In this document: positions 1 to 11,843 of the stretch, piece after piece | Layout: the number at the start of each line of letters is the position of its first letter | Position numbering within the stretch: position 1 is the first letter of the stretch | From: Saxidomus purpurata | Lineage: Eukaryota > Mollusca > Bivalvia > Venerida > Veneridae | Assembly: GCA_022818135.1 (NCBI GenBank) | Contig: JAFMSR010000015.1 | Location: 23,467,206-23,531,205, forward strand | DNA: 64,000 nucleotides | Reading direction: 5' to 3' | Position numbers and translations under genes: made by a program | The notes under the pieces: generated by a model | Told to the model about the DNA's origin: nothing | The model's input: the letters and a program-made list of their open reading frames with translations, nothing else | The model's database searches: none

Positions 1-92
1 AAGGCGTATATAGGAAAACTTTAGTGATCTTCCACCAGGCAAGTGGACTTGTACCAAGGTGAGCGATATAGGGCCATCTTGGCCCTCTTGTT
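1..92 (+). mobile_element. Helentron-like element family alpha, 3' end only
   Basis: This is the tail of an element whose body lies left of the window. It ends with the family terminus: GTGAGCGATATAGGGCC, a hairpin AGGGCCATCTTGGCCCT, then CTTGTT. The same terminus recurs at about 2,013, 10,243, 12,847, 18,559 and 26,904. Confidence 0.7.
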
Positions 93-1017
93 TAAGTAGT
101 AGGTATGTCACATGATCATACCTACCTTTCAGTAAGATCATTTTACCTTTTAACTTTTTGCTGGAGCAAAACACTATAGTTAGAGGTACAGAAATACCTA
201 TACTAGAAGCCCTTCTCTAAAACTTGTCTATTCGTGCACATTTTGTCCGCGCTATTTCTCAGCAACCAATGGCCAGATATCAATGAAACTACAGGAGTGA
301 TTGCTACTTAGTCTATTTGTGCACATGTGAGCATGTTATGTTATGATAATTTTTCTTGAGTTATGGCCCTTTGATTTTTTCAGCAAATTTTGTCTCTGCT
401 ATTTTCAGAAACCATATTCTGAAAATTAATGAAACTTGACAGGAGTGATTTTTACCAAGCCTATTATTATATGCATATCATTGGCATGTTGCACTCAGTT
501 ACGGCCATTTGACTTTTTTCATCAAATATTGTCTGTGCTATTTCTCAGCAACCACTAGGCTAGAAATTAATGAAACTGCACTGGATTGATTGATACCAAG
601 CCTATTTGTGCTTATTATGTTGCACTTGAATAAATTTTCATTTAGAACTTGAATCAATAAATCTGTCAAATCCTGTCAAAAGTTGTAAGATCCATCATGT
701 GAATATTACCAAATTATCTGTGTGTATTATTTAGTAAGGTTAGGGGATTTGTGGTGGTATTTTTAAATTGTGCAATTTTGTTAATGTTGACAGCATAAAT
801 TATTTCTGTGAAGCTTTCTGTGCTATTTTCAGCACAAATTTGAGTATCGATTTTCATATCATATATCACAGGTATCTAGATGTCTGTAGAATTCAATTTT
901 GGGCCAAACAAACACCTGTTTTCTTATAATTGTTTTATGTCATGCTTGCATATTCCATTAATGTGTCAAAGCCACAATGGGGGTATTCATCACCTTCAGT
1001 GAAAGTTTTTGTTTATT
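93..1017. other. Intronic sequence with three degenerate ~145-bp repeats
   Basis: No exon is visible. Between about 235 and 645 a motif 'ttgtc...gctatttctcagcaacca' followed by 'aatgaaact' occurs three times about 140-147 bp apart, which looks like the core of an old internal-tandem element without recognisable ends. The rest is AT-rich and unassigned. Confidence 0.4.
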
Positions 1018-2013
1018 AGCTCACCTTGCACAAAGTGCCCGCATATGGGCTTAATTCTTTATATAGCGTGTTGTTGGCTACTTTCTTATAATAGGAGGCA
1101 ATGGGAACTACCCAACAAATGCCCATTTATAAGGTCGTCCGTCCACCATTTCCTTCAAACAACATCTCCTCTGAAACCACTGGGCCAATGTTGATGAAAC
1201 TTTGCAGGGATGTTCCTTGCATGAAGCTCTATCAAAGTTGTTCAAAGAATTCCATTCAATGCAGAACTCTGGTTGCTATGGCAACAAATAGGAAAAACTT
1301 AGAAAATCTTCTTCCCCAAATCTTCAAGGCCTAGAGCTTAGATATTTGGCATGTAGCAGTGTCTAGTGGACCTCTACCAAGATTGTTCAAATTATGACCC
1401 CTGGGTCAAAATTGACCCTCTGCGGGGGTTACTTAGTTTTACATAGGCTAATATAGGAGAAACTTAAAAAAATCTTCTTTGAAACCACAGGGCATAGAGC
1501 TTAGTTTTGCATAGGCTTTATATCGGAAAAACTTTAAAAATCTTCTCTGAAACAACTAGGCCTAGAGCTTGGATATTTAGCATGTGGCATTGTCTAGTGG
1601 ACCTCTACCAAGTTTGTTCAAATTATGAGCCCTGGATTAAAATTGACCCCACACGGGAATTACTTAGTTTTACATAGGCTAATATAGGAAAAACTTTTAA
1701 AAATCTTCTTCTTTGAAACCACAGGGCATAGAGCTTAGATATTTTCAACATGTGGCATTGTCTAGTGGACCTCTACCAAGATTGTTCAAATTATGAGCCC
1801 TGGGTCAAAATTAACCCTTCCCGGAAGGAGGCACTTGATTTCACATAGGCTTATATAGGGAAAACACAAGGCTGACAAGCAGATAATAGATATTTGAAAT
1901 GTTACTTAGCATTGTGTAGTGGACCTCTGCGAATTATGTTAGAATCATGACCCCTTTTATTATAGCAACTGGTAGTCCAGTGAGCGATATAGGGCCATCA
2001 TGGCCCTCTTGTT
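1018..2013 (+). mobile_element. Helentron-like element family alpha, near full length
   Basis: The 5' end is AGCTCACCTTGCACAAAGTG. The 3' end is GTGAGCGATAT, the hairpin AGGGCCATCATGGCCCT, then CTTGTT. Start and end carry the inverted subterminal pair CTCACC/GTGAG. The interior repeats a ~165-bp unit with the landmarks 'gaaaccac', 'gcatgtagcattgtctagtg', 'gacctctaccaagattgttc' and 'tacataggct'. There is no coding capacity, so it is a non-autonomous element. Classing it as Helentron-associated rests on structure only. Confidence 0.65.
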
Positions 2014-2911
2014 TTAGCAAGTATTTTAGCTTTCATGGTGATGTTAAGTACATCAGTTTGATCTTACGTTTCAAGCTTGATACAAGATGTAACCATTACA
2101 ACAAATATTCCAATATTGAAGTCACCTTACAATATGTGCCAATTTGTATTCATTCTTGAATATTCGAATATTTGTCTTAGCCCTTAGTTATCATATGAAA
2201 ACACATCTTGAAACTGCAGACTTGGAAAAGTTGAAGCTAATTACAGGAGTTAGGTAGAATTACAAGAGAATGTTATCAGTATTCAGTGGTGACAGGACAC
2301 GGCCATTTGAAACATTGATTGGATATTAGCATGCAATACAATGATTATTTGAGATAATAAGCTTATGGAAGGTAGCACCACCCTGTCTCAGCAGCAATTT
2401 ACATTGGGAAATAATTAATAACTGATTAAAGAGAGAAGGCCGGCTTGTTAAAAACACCAACTGAATTTTAATGTACCTGTTGTCAACTGATCATACAGTG
2501 CATTTTGTTGCCATTTGTGACAAAGCTAAATCCTACATAACATGTTTTAGAAGGGCTGTTGCATGAAATGTAGCAGTAATACAATACAGGTATAGTAGGG
2601 TCAAACAGCTACAAGATACTTGCACAGAATGTCATGTATGGTCAAATGATCTTGGTCAAGTTTCATTATACAATTTGTTAGATCAACTGTCTCAAGTTCG
2701 TTCACGTCATGCCCCCTGGGGTCAAAATTGGCCACCACAGTGTTCAATTGTTTATATAGACTTTTTAGAAAGTCATCTGGTCTAAAACCACGAGGCCCAG
2801 AACTTAGAAAAAGTTGGTGTGTGTCATTGCTTAAGTGTTCTTCTACCAAGATTCTTCAAATTATGTACCTGGGGTCAAAATTGGCCATCCCCAAGAGATC
2901 CTTTGTTTTAT
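2014..2911. other. Intronic sequence with an alpha-family fragment
   Basis: No exon is seen. About 2,640-2,905 contains diverged alpha interior motifs ('ttcaaattatg', 'ctggggtcaaaattgg') without either terminus. The rest is unassigned. Confidence 0.4.
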
Positions 2912-3929
2912 TATACCCTTGAAATGAAGTTTGGTGGGGTATATAGGAGTCACCCGATGGTTGGTTGGTTGGTCGGTCTGTTGGTCGGGCGGGTGGTCGG
3001 TCAGGCGGTCTGTTGCATTTTCCTTGTCCGAAGCATAACTTGAAAACTACTAGTTGGAATTCAATACAACTTCATACAATAGTCAAGTACATCGAGAGGA
3101 AGTGCAGTGCCCAGGAACCATAACTCCATCTTGACTCATTACAGAGTTATTGCCCTTTGTTACTTTTCCTTGTCCGGAGCATAACTTGAAAACTACCAGT
3201 TGGAATTCAATACAACTTCATGCAATAAGAACCATAACTCTATCTTGAGTAATTACAGAGTTATTACTCTTTGTTACTTTTCCTTGTCCGGAGCATAACT
3301 TGAAAACTACTGGTTGGAATTCAATACAACTTCATACAATGGTCAAGTACATCAAGAGGAAGTGCAGTGCCCAGGAACCATAACTCTTTCTTGACTCATT
3401 ACAGAGTTATTGCCCTTTGTTACTTTTCCTTGTCCGGAGCATTACTTGAAAACTACTGGTTTGAATTCAATACAACTTCATACAATGGTCTAGCACAATG
3501 AGAGAAAGTGCAGTGTACAAAAACCAAAACTCTTTCTTGAGTAATTACAGAGTTATTGCCCTTTGGTTCTTTTCCTTGTCAGGAGCATAACTTGAAAACT
3601 ACTGGTTGGAATTCAATTTAACTTCATACAATGGTCAAGTACATTGAATGGAAGTGCAGTGCACAGGAACCATAACTCTTTCTCGACTCATTACAGAGTT
3701 ATTGCCCATTTTTACTTTTCCTTGTCGCAGAGCATAACTTGAAAACTACTGGTTGGAATGCAATACAACTTCATAAAGTGGTCCAGCACAATGAGAGGAA
3801 GTGCAGTGTACAAGAACCATAACTCTATCTTATTTTTTTTTTTGCAAGGTATTCTGTTACTACGAACTTCCTCAGTTTATAAAGCAGTCTTTCGGGGGTA
3901 TTAACCACATTTTAGTGATAGGTCTAGTA
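2912..3929 (+). mobile_element. Helentron-like element family beta
   Basis: It begins TTATACCCTTGAAATGAAG and ends with CTTTCGGGGGTATTAA, a hairpin region around ATCAC...GTGAT, then GGTCTAGT. The TATACCC and GGGGGTA ends form the inverted subterminal pair seen more cleanly in other copies. The interior is a tandem of about 145-bp units ('ttccttgtccggagcataac', 'ttgaaaactactggttggaa', 'gaggaagtgcagtg', 'attacagagttattgccc'). Confidence 0.65.
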
Positions 3930-5160
3930 TAGAATTGAATAAGGAATCTTCATGTGCCAAACTGTAAGATGTAGAATTTAGTCTAAGATATTTATCATGT
4001 CACATAGCTATGTTTATTGTCTTCTTCCAAGATTGTTCAAATTGTTCCCCTGGATAGAAAATTGACCATGACCTGGGGGTGATTATTTTACATAAAAAAT
4101 TCTTGAAAACTCTCTTCTCCATGTATGCAAGGGCTATAGCTTAGATATTTGTTATGTAGTATTGTCTAGTTATCCTCCTATGACAGACGCTATAATATGA
4201 ACTGTCCTAATAGCTAATGAAGGTTTTACCTTAAGTCATGAATTGACCTGGATATTATGTAGGTTTACATCTGGGATTTTGTTTGTTGGTGGGTGAGTAA
4301 AATGGGCAATTATTTTCTGCAGAAAACTTTCCAAACCTGGCTCATGATAACCTTTTAAAATGAACTTACACATTTAAAGATAGGTAATAATATAATTGCA
4401 TTATATTGCTGTATGAAGTGACATGTACAGGCATTTTTTCTGTATATATGAAGTGATTTTATACAACAAATTTTCCTTAAATACTAAGCAAAATGTTAAC
4501 TTTATCCACAGCTCACTGAGTAAAGTCAGTGTTATCATGCTAACATGGATGTGATGCTCATGAACATTTATAAATGACATAATAAACAAAGATGGCAGCA
4601 AAGATAAAATAAACTATCAGAACTGTGGTGAGCAGCTGACTATTGCTGCAGTATCATGAGCATGCATTTCACTTAGCTTATACATTGGGTGCATATTATT
4701 ATTCAAAGTCTTAATGCAAAAAAGGAACAAATGTGAGGAAATCCTCAGATCAGAATTCTAGTTGTATAACTGATGATGCACTGATATTGATTACAATGAA
4801 ACACTCATCTTTTCTATCCTTTCTCTTAATTAGTTTTGTCAGAAAGAGTGCGTGACAGTCAGTAAGCAAGAATAATTCTGTACTAATTACGCCCATCAAC
4901 CTAATTGAATCTCTTTCAAGGGTATTTTCTGGCATGAAAAGGTTTAATGGAATATTGGACTCTGGTTTTGGAGGCAAGGTAAAATGGTAAAATTGTTGTA
5001 GTGATAGTCTTGTGGAAGATGACAATTTAAGAAAAACAAGATAACTCAATAGACAATATTATGAACTATTGATACTTCTCTTCTTGACTCAGCTAGACAG
5101 ATGTGTCACAGAAACAAATTAAAAATGTGATGTTTATGCTGGTGCAATATTTCTAGCTCA
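3930..5160. other. Intronic sequence, mostly unassigned
   Basis: Apart from a short alpha-interior fragment at about 3,985-4,180, nothing is recognisable here. No arrestin peptide is found on the + strand. Confidence 0.35.
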
Positions 5161-5460
5161 TTTAGTGGAAGCCTGTCCAGTGTCTGAGTGGAAGGCCAAT
5201 AAATAAGCCATTAGTATAGTTGGGTTGTCCTGTGTCTGAGTGGAAGGCCAATGAAGAAGCTATAAGTATAGTTGGGTTGTTCTGTGTTTGAGTAGAAGGC
5301 GAATGAATAAGCTGTAAGTATAGTTGGGTTGTTCTGTGTTTGAGTGGAAGGCCAATGAATAAGCTGTAAGTATAGTTGGGTTGTTCTGTGTTTGAGTAGA
5401 AGATGAATGAATAAGCTATAAGTATAGTTGGGTTGTTCTGTGACTGAGTGAGAAGGCTAT

Positions 5461-5622
5461 TCGTGCTTTAATTAGTTGAGTGGGTGGGGTATACATTTAC
5501 ATATTTATATTGCAAGAAAACAATGGCCATTGAACAGCGTTATAACATTTACTCTCACTTATAAAGCGGGTCTGACCCTTTGAATCCTGACTACTGCGTT
5601 ATAACGAGGTTGCAGTGTAGTT
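5461..5622. mobile_element. Short insert in the 52-bp array, possible MITE remnant
   Basis: About 160 bp unlike the 52-bp unit interrupt the array. The right end reads GCGTTATAACGAGGTTGCAG then TG/TA. That resembles a pogo/Tigger-type terminal repeat in reverse (CACTGCAACCTCGTTATAAC). A partner motif 'gcgttataac' lies at about 5,538, but no complete opposite terminus is visible, so the element is probably truncated. Confidence 0.35.
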
Positions 5623-6818
5623 GGGTTGTCCTGTGACTGAGTGAAAGGTAAATGAATAAGCTATAAGTATAGTTGGGTTGTCCTGTGACTGAGTGGAAGG
5701 CCAATGAATAAGCTATAAGTATAGTTGGGTTGTCCTGTGACTGAGTGAAAGGTCAATGAATAAGCTATAAGTAAAGTTGGGTTGTCTTTTGACTGAGTGG
5801 AAGGCCAATGAATAAGCTATAAGTATAGTTGGGTTGTTCTGTGACTGAGTGAAAGGTCAATGAATAAGCTATAAGTATAGTTGGGTTGTCCTGTGACTGA
5901 GTCAAAGGCCAATGAATAAGCTATAAGTATAGTTGGGTTGTCCTGTAACTGAGTGTAAGGCCAATGAATAAGCAAATAGTATAGTTGGGTTGCCCTGTGT
6001 CTGAGTGGAAGGCCAATGAATAAGTTATAAGTATAGTTGGGTTGTCCTGTGACTAAGTGGAAAGTCAATGAATAAACTATAAGTTTACATGTAGTTTGTT
6101 GTCCTGTGTCTGAGTGGATGGCCAATGAATAAGCTATAAGTATAGTTGGGCTATCCTGTGACTGAGTGGAAGGCCAATGAATAAGCTATAAGTATAGTTG
6201 GGTTGTCTTGTGACTGAGTGGAAGGCCAATGAATAAGCTATAAGTAGAGTTGGGTAGTCCTGTGTCTGAATGGAAGGCCAATGAATAAGCTATAAGTATA
6301 GTTGGGTAGTCCTGTGTCTGAATGGAAGGCCAATGAATAAGCTATAAGTATAGTTGGGTTGTCCTGTGACTGAGTGGAAGGCCAATGAATAAGCTATAAG
6401 TATAGTTTGTTAGTCTTGTGACTGAGTGGAAGGGCAATGCAAAGGGTATAAGTATAGTTTGTTAGTCTTGTGTCTGAGTGGAAGGCCAATGAATAAGCTA
6501 TCTATAAGTAAACTTGGGTTGCCCTATGTCTGAGTGGAAGGCCATTGAGTAAGTTATTTGTATAGTTGGGTTGTCCTGTGTATGAGTGGAAGGCCAATGA
6601 ATAAGTTATAAGTATAGTTGGTTGTCCTGTGTTTGAGTGGAAGGCCATTGAGTAAGCTATTAGTATAGCTTAGTTGTCCTTTGTCTGAATGGAAGGCCTA
6701 TGAATGAGGTATCAGTATAGTTTGGTTGTCCTTTGTCTGAGTGGAAGGTCATTGAGTAAGCTATTAGTATAGTTGGGGTGATCTTTGTCGGAGTGGAAGG
6801 CCAATGAATAAGGTATTA

Positions 6819-7445
6819 CAGTAGAACCTCCAAATACCGGACGGCCTTCGGCGGGGAAAAATCGGCGGGTTTTCCGAGGTGGCCGGATTTTCGGGGGATG
6901 AGATTTTGTAAGTTACGTACATCTGGTCATTCCTCTGTTTCATGAATCATGACAGTCTTCATTGCAAACATGAATAACTTCACTATCGACTTAATTAAAA
7001 TACATCTTAAAACATTTAAATGCATGTCACTGCCCATAAAACATTAAAATAGCATTCACAAAATTAAAAGCTAGAATTAATACATGTACATTGTAATTGA
7101 ATGTCAGCATCATCCGGCGCGATGTTAAGATAACACGTTGTGAATTTCAAAATACTAACAAAAATACTTTGAATTTTAACAATAAAACTTATTTTCATTC
7201 TGTTCAGCACTCTAAACACATTAATTTTTCGTTTCCTGTATATATTCCGACATGGTGATTGTAAATCCCCGCTAAAATTCCGCTGTCACAATTTACTTTG
7301 ACACAAAATATAAAGTGAGGCTCTACCGGATTTTCGGGGAGATTATTAACATTAATGTCAATGGGAAAGAAAAGGGTGGAGAAAAAATGGCTGGAGTTTT
7401 GAGGTATCCGGTTTTTTAGGGGTTCGGAATTCAGGGAGTCTACTG
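6819..7445. mobile_element. Tigger/pogo-type MITE with TA duplication
   Basis: A 627-bp element is flanked by TA on both sides (6,817-6,818 and 7,446-7,447). The left end is CAGTAGAACCTCCAAATACC; the right end read inward on the other strand is CAGTAGACTCCCTGAATTCC. CAGTAGA ends with a TA duplication fit the TcMar-Tigger/pogo group. There is no transposase frame. Joining the flanks restores a 52-bp unit ('aaggtatTAgaaaagttggg' against consensus 'aaggtattagtatagttggg'), so it inserted into an existing array. Confidence 0.8.
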
Positions 7446-8732
7446 TAGAAAAGTTGGGTTGTCCTGTGTCTGAGTGGAAGGCCTATGAGCAATTTATTAG
7501 TATAGTTGGGTTGTCCTGTGTTTGAGTGGAAGGCCAATGAATCAGCTATTAGTATAGCTGGGTTGTCCTGTGTCTAAGTTGAAGACCTATGAGTAAGTTA
7601 TTAGTATAGTTGGGTTGTCCTGTGTTTGAGTGGATTGCCAATGAATAAGGTATTAGTATAGTTGGGTTGTCCTGTGTCTGAGTGGAAGGCCTATGAGTAA
7701 GTTTTAAGTATAGTTGGGTTGTCCTGCATTTGAGTGGATGGCCAATGAATAAGGTATTAGTATAGTTGGGTTGTCCTATGTCTGAGTGGAAGGCCAATGA
7801 ATAAGGTATTAGTATAGTTATGTTGTCCTGTGTCTAAGTGGAAGGCCAATGAGTAAGTTATCAGTATAGTTGGGTTGTCCTGTGTCTGAGTGGAAGGCCT
7901 ATGAGTAAGCTGTTAGTATAGTTGGGTTGTCCTGTGTTTGAGTGGAAGGCCAATGAATAAGGTATTAGTATAGTTGGGTTGTTCTGTGTTTGAGTGGAAG
8001 GCCAATGAATAAGCTAATAGTATAGTTGTGTTGTCTTGTGTCTGAGTGGAAGGCCTATGAGTAAGCTGTTAGTATAGTTGGGTTGTCCTGTGTTTGAGTG
8101 GAAGGCCAATGAATAAGGTATTAGTATAGTTGGGTTGTCCTGTGTCTGAGTGGATGGCCAATGAGTAAGTTATCAGTATAGTTGGGTTGTCCTGTGTCTG
8201 AGTGGAAGGGCAATGAGTAAGTTATCAGTATAGTTGGGTTGTTCTGTGTTTGAGTGGAAGGCCAATGAATAAGGTATTAGTATAGTTGGGTTGTTCTGTG
8301 TCTGAGTGGAAGGCCAATGAATAAGCTATTAGTATAGTTGGGTCGTCCTGTGTCTGAGTGGAAGGCCAATGAATAAGCTATTAGTATAGTTGGGTTGTCC
8401 TGTGTCTGAGTGGAAGGCTAATTAGTAAGTTGTCAGTGTAGTTGGGTTGTCCTGTGTCTGTGTGGAAGGCCAATGAGTAAGTTATCAGTATAGTTGGGTT
8501 GTCCTGTGTCTGAGTGGAAGGCCAATGAATAAGGTATTAGTATAGTTGGGTTGTTCTGTGTGTGAATGGATGACCAATGAATAAGCTAATAAAGTTAGGT
8601 TGCCCTATGTCTGAGTGGAAGGCCAATGAATTAGCTATCAGTATAATTGGTTTGTCCTGGAAGGCAAATGAACAAGGTATTAGTATATTTGGGTTGTCCT
8701 GTGTCTGAGTGGAAGGCCAATGAATAAATGAA

Positions 8733-9120
8733 ATGCCAGAGTGAGCTATTAAGATCACTCACTGTCTGGGGTCCGGTGTACCTCGTACATCGGTTTATAT
8801 CTCCCCTGAAATGTTGATAAAACTTTGCAGGGATGTTCCTTGCATGAAGCCTTTACATAGTTCTTTAATTTATTTATTCCATGCAGACCTCTATTTGCAA
8901 TGGCAATAAATAGGAAAATCTATTTGGCATGTAGCATTGCATAGTGGAACTCTACCAAGGTTGTTCAAATTATGAGCCAACTGACCCCGCCCAGGAGGGT
9001 CACTTGTTTCTATATAGGCTTTTATAGGAAAACTTATAAACCGACAAGGCCTATAGAGCTTATATATTTAGTATGTAGCATTGCCTGGTGGAACTCTACC
9101 AAGATTGTTCAAATTTAGAC
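8733..9120 (+). mobile_element. Alpha-family Helentron-like fragment, 3' truncated
   Basis: It starts at the GCCAGAGTGAGCTATTAAGATC hallmark directly after the 52-bp array and contains about two interior units ('ttccttgcatgaagc', 'ctctaccaagattgttcaaa'). The CTTGTT terminus is absent; a new alpha element begins about 45 bp further on. Confidence 0.6.
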
Positions 9121-9166
9121 CCACAGAAACTATGTGTAAAAACATAGAAAACCAATTTGTCTTTTT

Positions 9167-10243
9167 AGCTCACCTGAGCTGGCTCAGGGTGAGCTATTAG
9201 GATCGATGAATGTCCGTCGTCCGTCGGACGTCGTCCGTCGTCCGTCGTCCGTCCACATTTAGTTCGTTAACACTCTAGTGGTCACATTTTTTCCTCAGTT
9301 GTCACGAAACTTGGTCAGGATGTTTGTCCCAGTAATTACTCGGACGAGTTCGAATATGGGTCATCTGGGGTCAAAAACTAGGTCACAGAGCCCAAAAATA
9401 GAAAAATCTTGTTAAGGCTCTAGAGGCTACTCTTTCAGTCCAAATATCCTGGCAATTTGTCAGAAAGGTTGTTTCTATGATTTTAGCTCAAGTTTTAATA
9501 TGGGTCACCTGGGGTCAAAAACTAGGTCACACAGCCCAAATATGGAAAAACCTTGTTAACACTCTAGAGGTAACATTTTCAGCCCAAATATCCTGGAAAT
9601 TTGTCAGAAAGGTTGTTAAGTTGATTTCTAGCCCAAGTTCGAATATGGGTCATCTGGGGTCAAAAACTAGGTCACAGCCCAAATATGGAAAAACCTGGTT
9701 AACACTCTAGATGTTACATTTTCAGCCCAGATATCCTTGAAATTTGTCAGAAAGTGCGATCATGATCGACAGCAAAATAATGAAAGTGCAGACTGATCAG
9801 ACAGCTAAATTATGAAAGTGCAGATCATGATCAGACAGCTAAATAATGCTAGCAAACAGTGCGATCATGATCAGACAGCAAAAATAAAAGCTGACAGTGC
9901 AGATCATGACCAGCCAACATACAATGAATAGCTTACAGTGCAGATCATGATCAGACAGCAAAAAATGAATAGCCAACAGTGCGATCATGATCAGACGCAA
10001 AATAATGAGGCCTAGAGCTTGATATTCGCATGTGGCAAAATTGACTCTCTACCAAGATTGTTCAAATCCTGACCTCAGGGTCAAAATTAACCCTGCCTAG
10101 GGAGGGGGGTCTTTTGATTTTACTAGGCTTTTAAGAGGATATCATGAGCCAAAGGTAAAATTGTCCTTTTCTGCTTTAATAACCCTTTTTTTTTGCCAAT
10201 GGTAGACAGGTGAGCGATACAGGGCCATCATGGCCCTCTTGTT
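9167..10243 (+). mobile_element. Alpha-family Helentron-like element with distinct interior
   Basis: It begins AGCTCACCTGAGCTGGCTCA after a run of five T and ends CAGGTGAGCGATACAGGGCC...CCTCTTGTT. The 5' part has GTCCGTCGTCC repeats (about 9,208-9,255). The interior differs from other alpha copies: a ~160-bp unit with 'tgggtcatctggggtcaaaaac' and 'taggtcacagagccc' repeats three times. A separate short-period array follows at 9,756-10,012. Confidence 0.65.
9756..10012. repeat. Degenerate 32-41 bp tandem repeat around GATCATGATCAGAC
   Basis: Seven head-to-tail units each start 'gtgc(a)gatcatgatcagacagc' followed by an A-rich spacer ending 'taatga' or 'gctaaca'. GATCATGATC is itself palindromic. 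The array lies wholly inside the alpha element at 9,167-10,243 and occurs nowhere else in the window. Confidence 0.75.
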
Positions 10244-11497
10244 AAAATAGCATTGACTCAATACAGTACTCGATCTAAAAATAAATTGCCTTGCAGAATG
10301 ATATTTATATAATGCTATAAATAGCAACATGGTTTTCTACAATATAAAATATCTATTCTTAGAGAATATGACAGATGTCAGTCATACAGTTGAATTAGCT
10401 TTCTGACAGCATTAAGAATTTTGTATTTAGTTTGTTTTGTAACTTTTCGAGACGAAAGTTATTTTTGGATATTTATTAACATTAATTACTATGAATATAC
10501 GTCTTTTGTATTACTAAAACAGACAAAATGACCTTTAAACTTTAGTTCGATGCAACAAAGCGTTACGTGGATAAGGTAAAAGAAGCAGTTACAATGCTGT
10601 AGCACTGATATAATGACGTCAGTGTAGCGCATGCGTGTTTCTATTTGATTTGTTCGATGCATTTTGCTGTGGAACAGTCGCCATATTGGAACCGAAATTC
10701 CACTAGAATTCGTTCTATAGATCTTCTTAGGCGAGTTGTTGTATTTTTATGAATGGCCGAAGAAACTATATTATTGATATATTGATAGCGTTGTGGCTAC
10801 AGAGTATAGCCTGTTTGTATTAACGATTTTTGGGCTTTATAATAGCGACCACGGTGATGACCTACATTAGCAATGCAAAACCAATTAGAGTTGCGTCCCT
10901 TGAATGAATCTAATGAATATTTATGAAGTGCTAAATCAGCCCAAGAATGGTGCCGATTTATTTCGCTTAAAAATGATTAAAAACGGAATTACTGGAAAAC
11001 AGTCTAATTTGAATGTTTAGTTAAGACCTGTATACCTCGGGGAAAACCCGCAAATTATCCGAAAGCCGTAATTTATCAGTACAAAAACAAGTGTCAAAAG
11101 TTTGAAAATGTTGATATTCCGTTAATCGGTCAATTTCGCTTGGTTTTCAGGTTTTATTTGAAAGGTATATACCCCAATCGGGAGATATGCTTAGCCTGTT
11201 GAAGTACAGCCGTGGCCATTATTCTGTACACTGTAATGTAATACAGTAATCATCTCATATAACTGTTAAGTTATAATTTTCTTGTTCTAATCAACATTGT
11301 ATTTTGCAGACTTGGTTAGTTATCATTTATAATGACTTTGTTATATTTCATAATGCACCATAATAGAACTCATTTGCAATCTTTGAATTGCTACAGTTTG
11401 AAGCAGTTAAGTAAATATTTGGTTGGAATTCTTCAGTTATCAATTTTTTTGAGGAGGAGGGGGGTGGGGGAGGTGGGCTGGTGGTTTGGGTCACTTT
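10244..11497. other. Largely unique intronic sequence
   Basis: This is one of the longest repeat-poor stretches in the left half. It includes a cluster of promoter-like motifs (listed separately) but no recognisable exon. No arrestin N-domain peptide was found. Confidence 0.4.
10614..10690. promoter_or_regulatory. Cluster of CRE-, NRF1- and YY1-like motifs
   Basis: A consensus CRE TGACGTCA lies at 10,614-10,621, an NRF1-like GCGCATGCG at 10,627-10,635, and a YY1-like CGCCATATTGG at about 10,679-10,689. This spacing and combination is typical of CpG-type metazoan promoters, in otherwise AT-rich sequence. It sits about 3 kb upstream of the first visible arrestin exon. It may be an internal promoter, a mobile element, or coincidence. 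Confidence 0.25.
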
Positions 11498-11719
11498 GTT
11501 CCCATAGACTTTATTATAGGGTAAACTTTAAAAATCTTCTTGTCTAAAACCGCAAGGCGTGGTATTTGAAATGAAGCAATATGTAGTGCACCACTATGTA
11601 GATTGTTCAAACCAGGACCTGTAGTCAATTTTTACCCTTTCTGCAACACCATTGTTGTCCTTATATTATAGCCAGTGGTAGCCAGGTGAGCAATAAAGGG
11701 CCATATTGGCCCTCTTGTT
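11498..11719 (+). mobile_element. Alpha-family Helentron-like fragment, 5' truncated
   Basis: It has one interior unit and a complete terminus CAGGTGAGCAATAAAGGGCC, then ATATTGGCCCTCTTGTT. The 5' end is missing. Confidence 0.6.
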
Positions 11720-11843
11720 TAATAAATGGATGATTACAACACATATTTTCTAAATTGAATTAGTTTTCAGATATGATAAGATGTTTGACAAGTAGTAAAG
11801 AAATATTTTGCATGGATTTAAATTCGGGTCCTGGCAGATTTTG

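Larger units (their letters stand above)
5168..8730. repeat. Minisatellite array, 52-bp unit
   Basis: A 52-bp unit built around GTATAGTTGGGTTGTCCTGT, GAGTGGAAGGCCAATGAATA and AGCTATAA repeats head to tail. Successive 'gtatagttggg' landmarks are exactly 52 bp apart where checked (7,864 to 7,916). Removing the two inserts leaves about 50 copies. Two variants segregate: left of the MITE at 6.8 kb 'ataagctataagta' dominates, and right of it 'aaggtattagta'. Open frames on the - strand (for example 5,817-6,125) are translations of the repeat, not genes. Confidence 0.9.

Noticed and set aside
5817..8758. Three - strand frames of 73-102 codons
   Set aside because: They are translations of the 52-bp minisatellite; 52 is not a multiple of three, so the phase rotates and frames end quickly.
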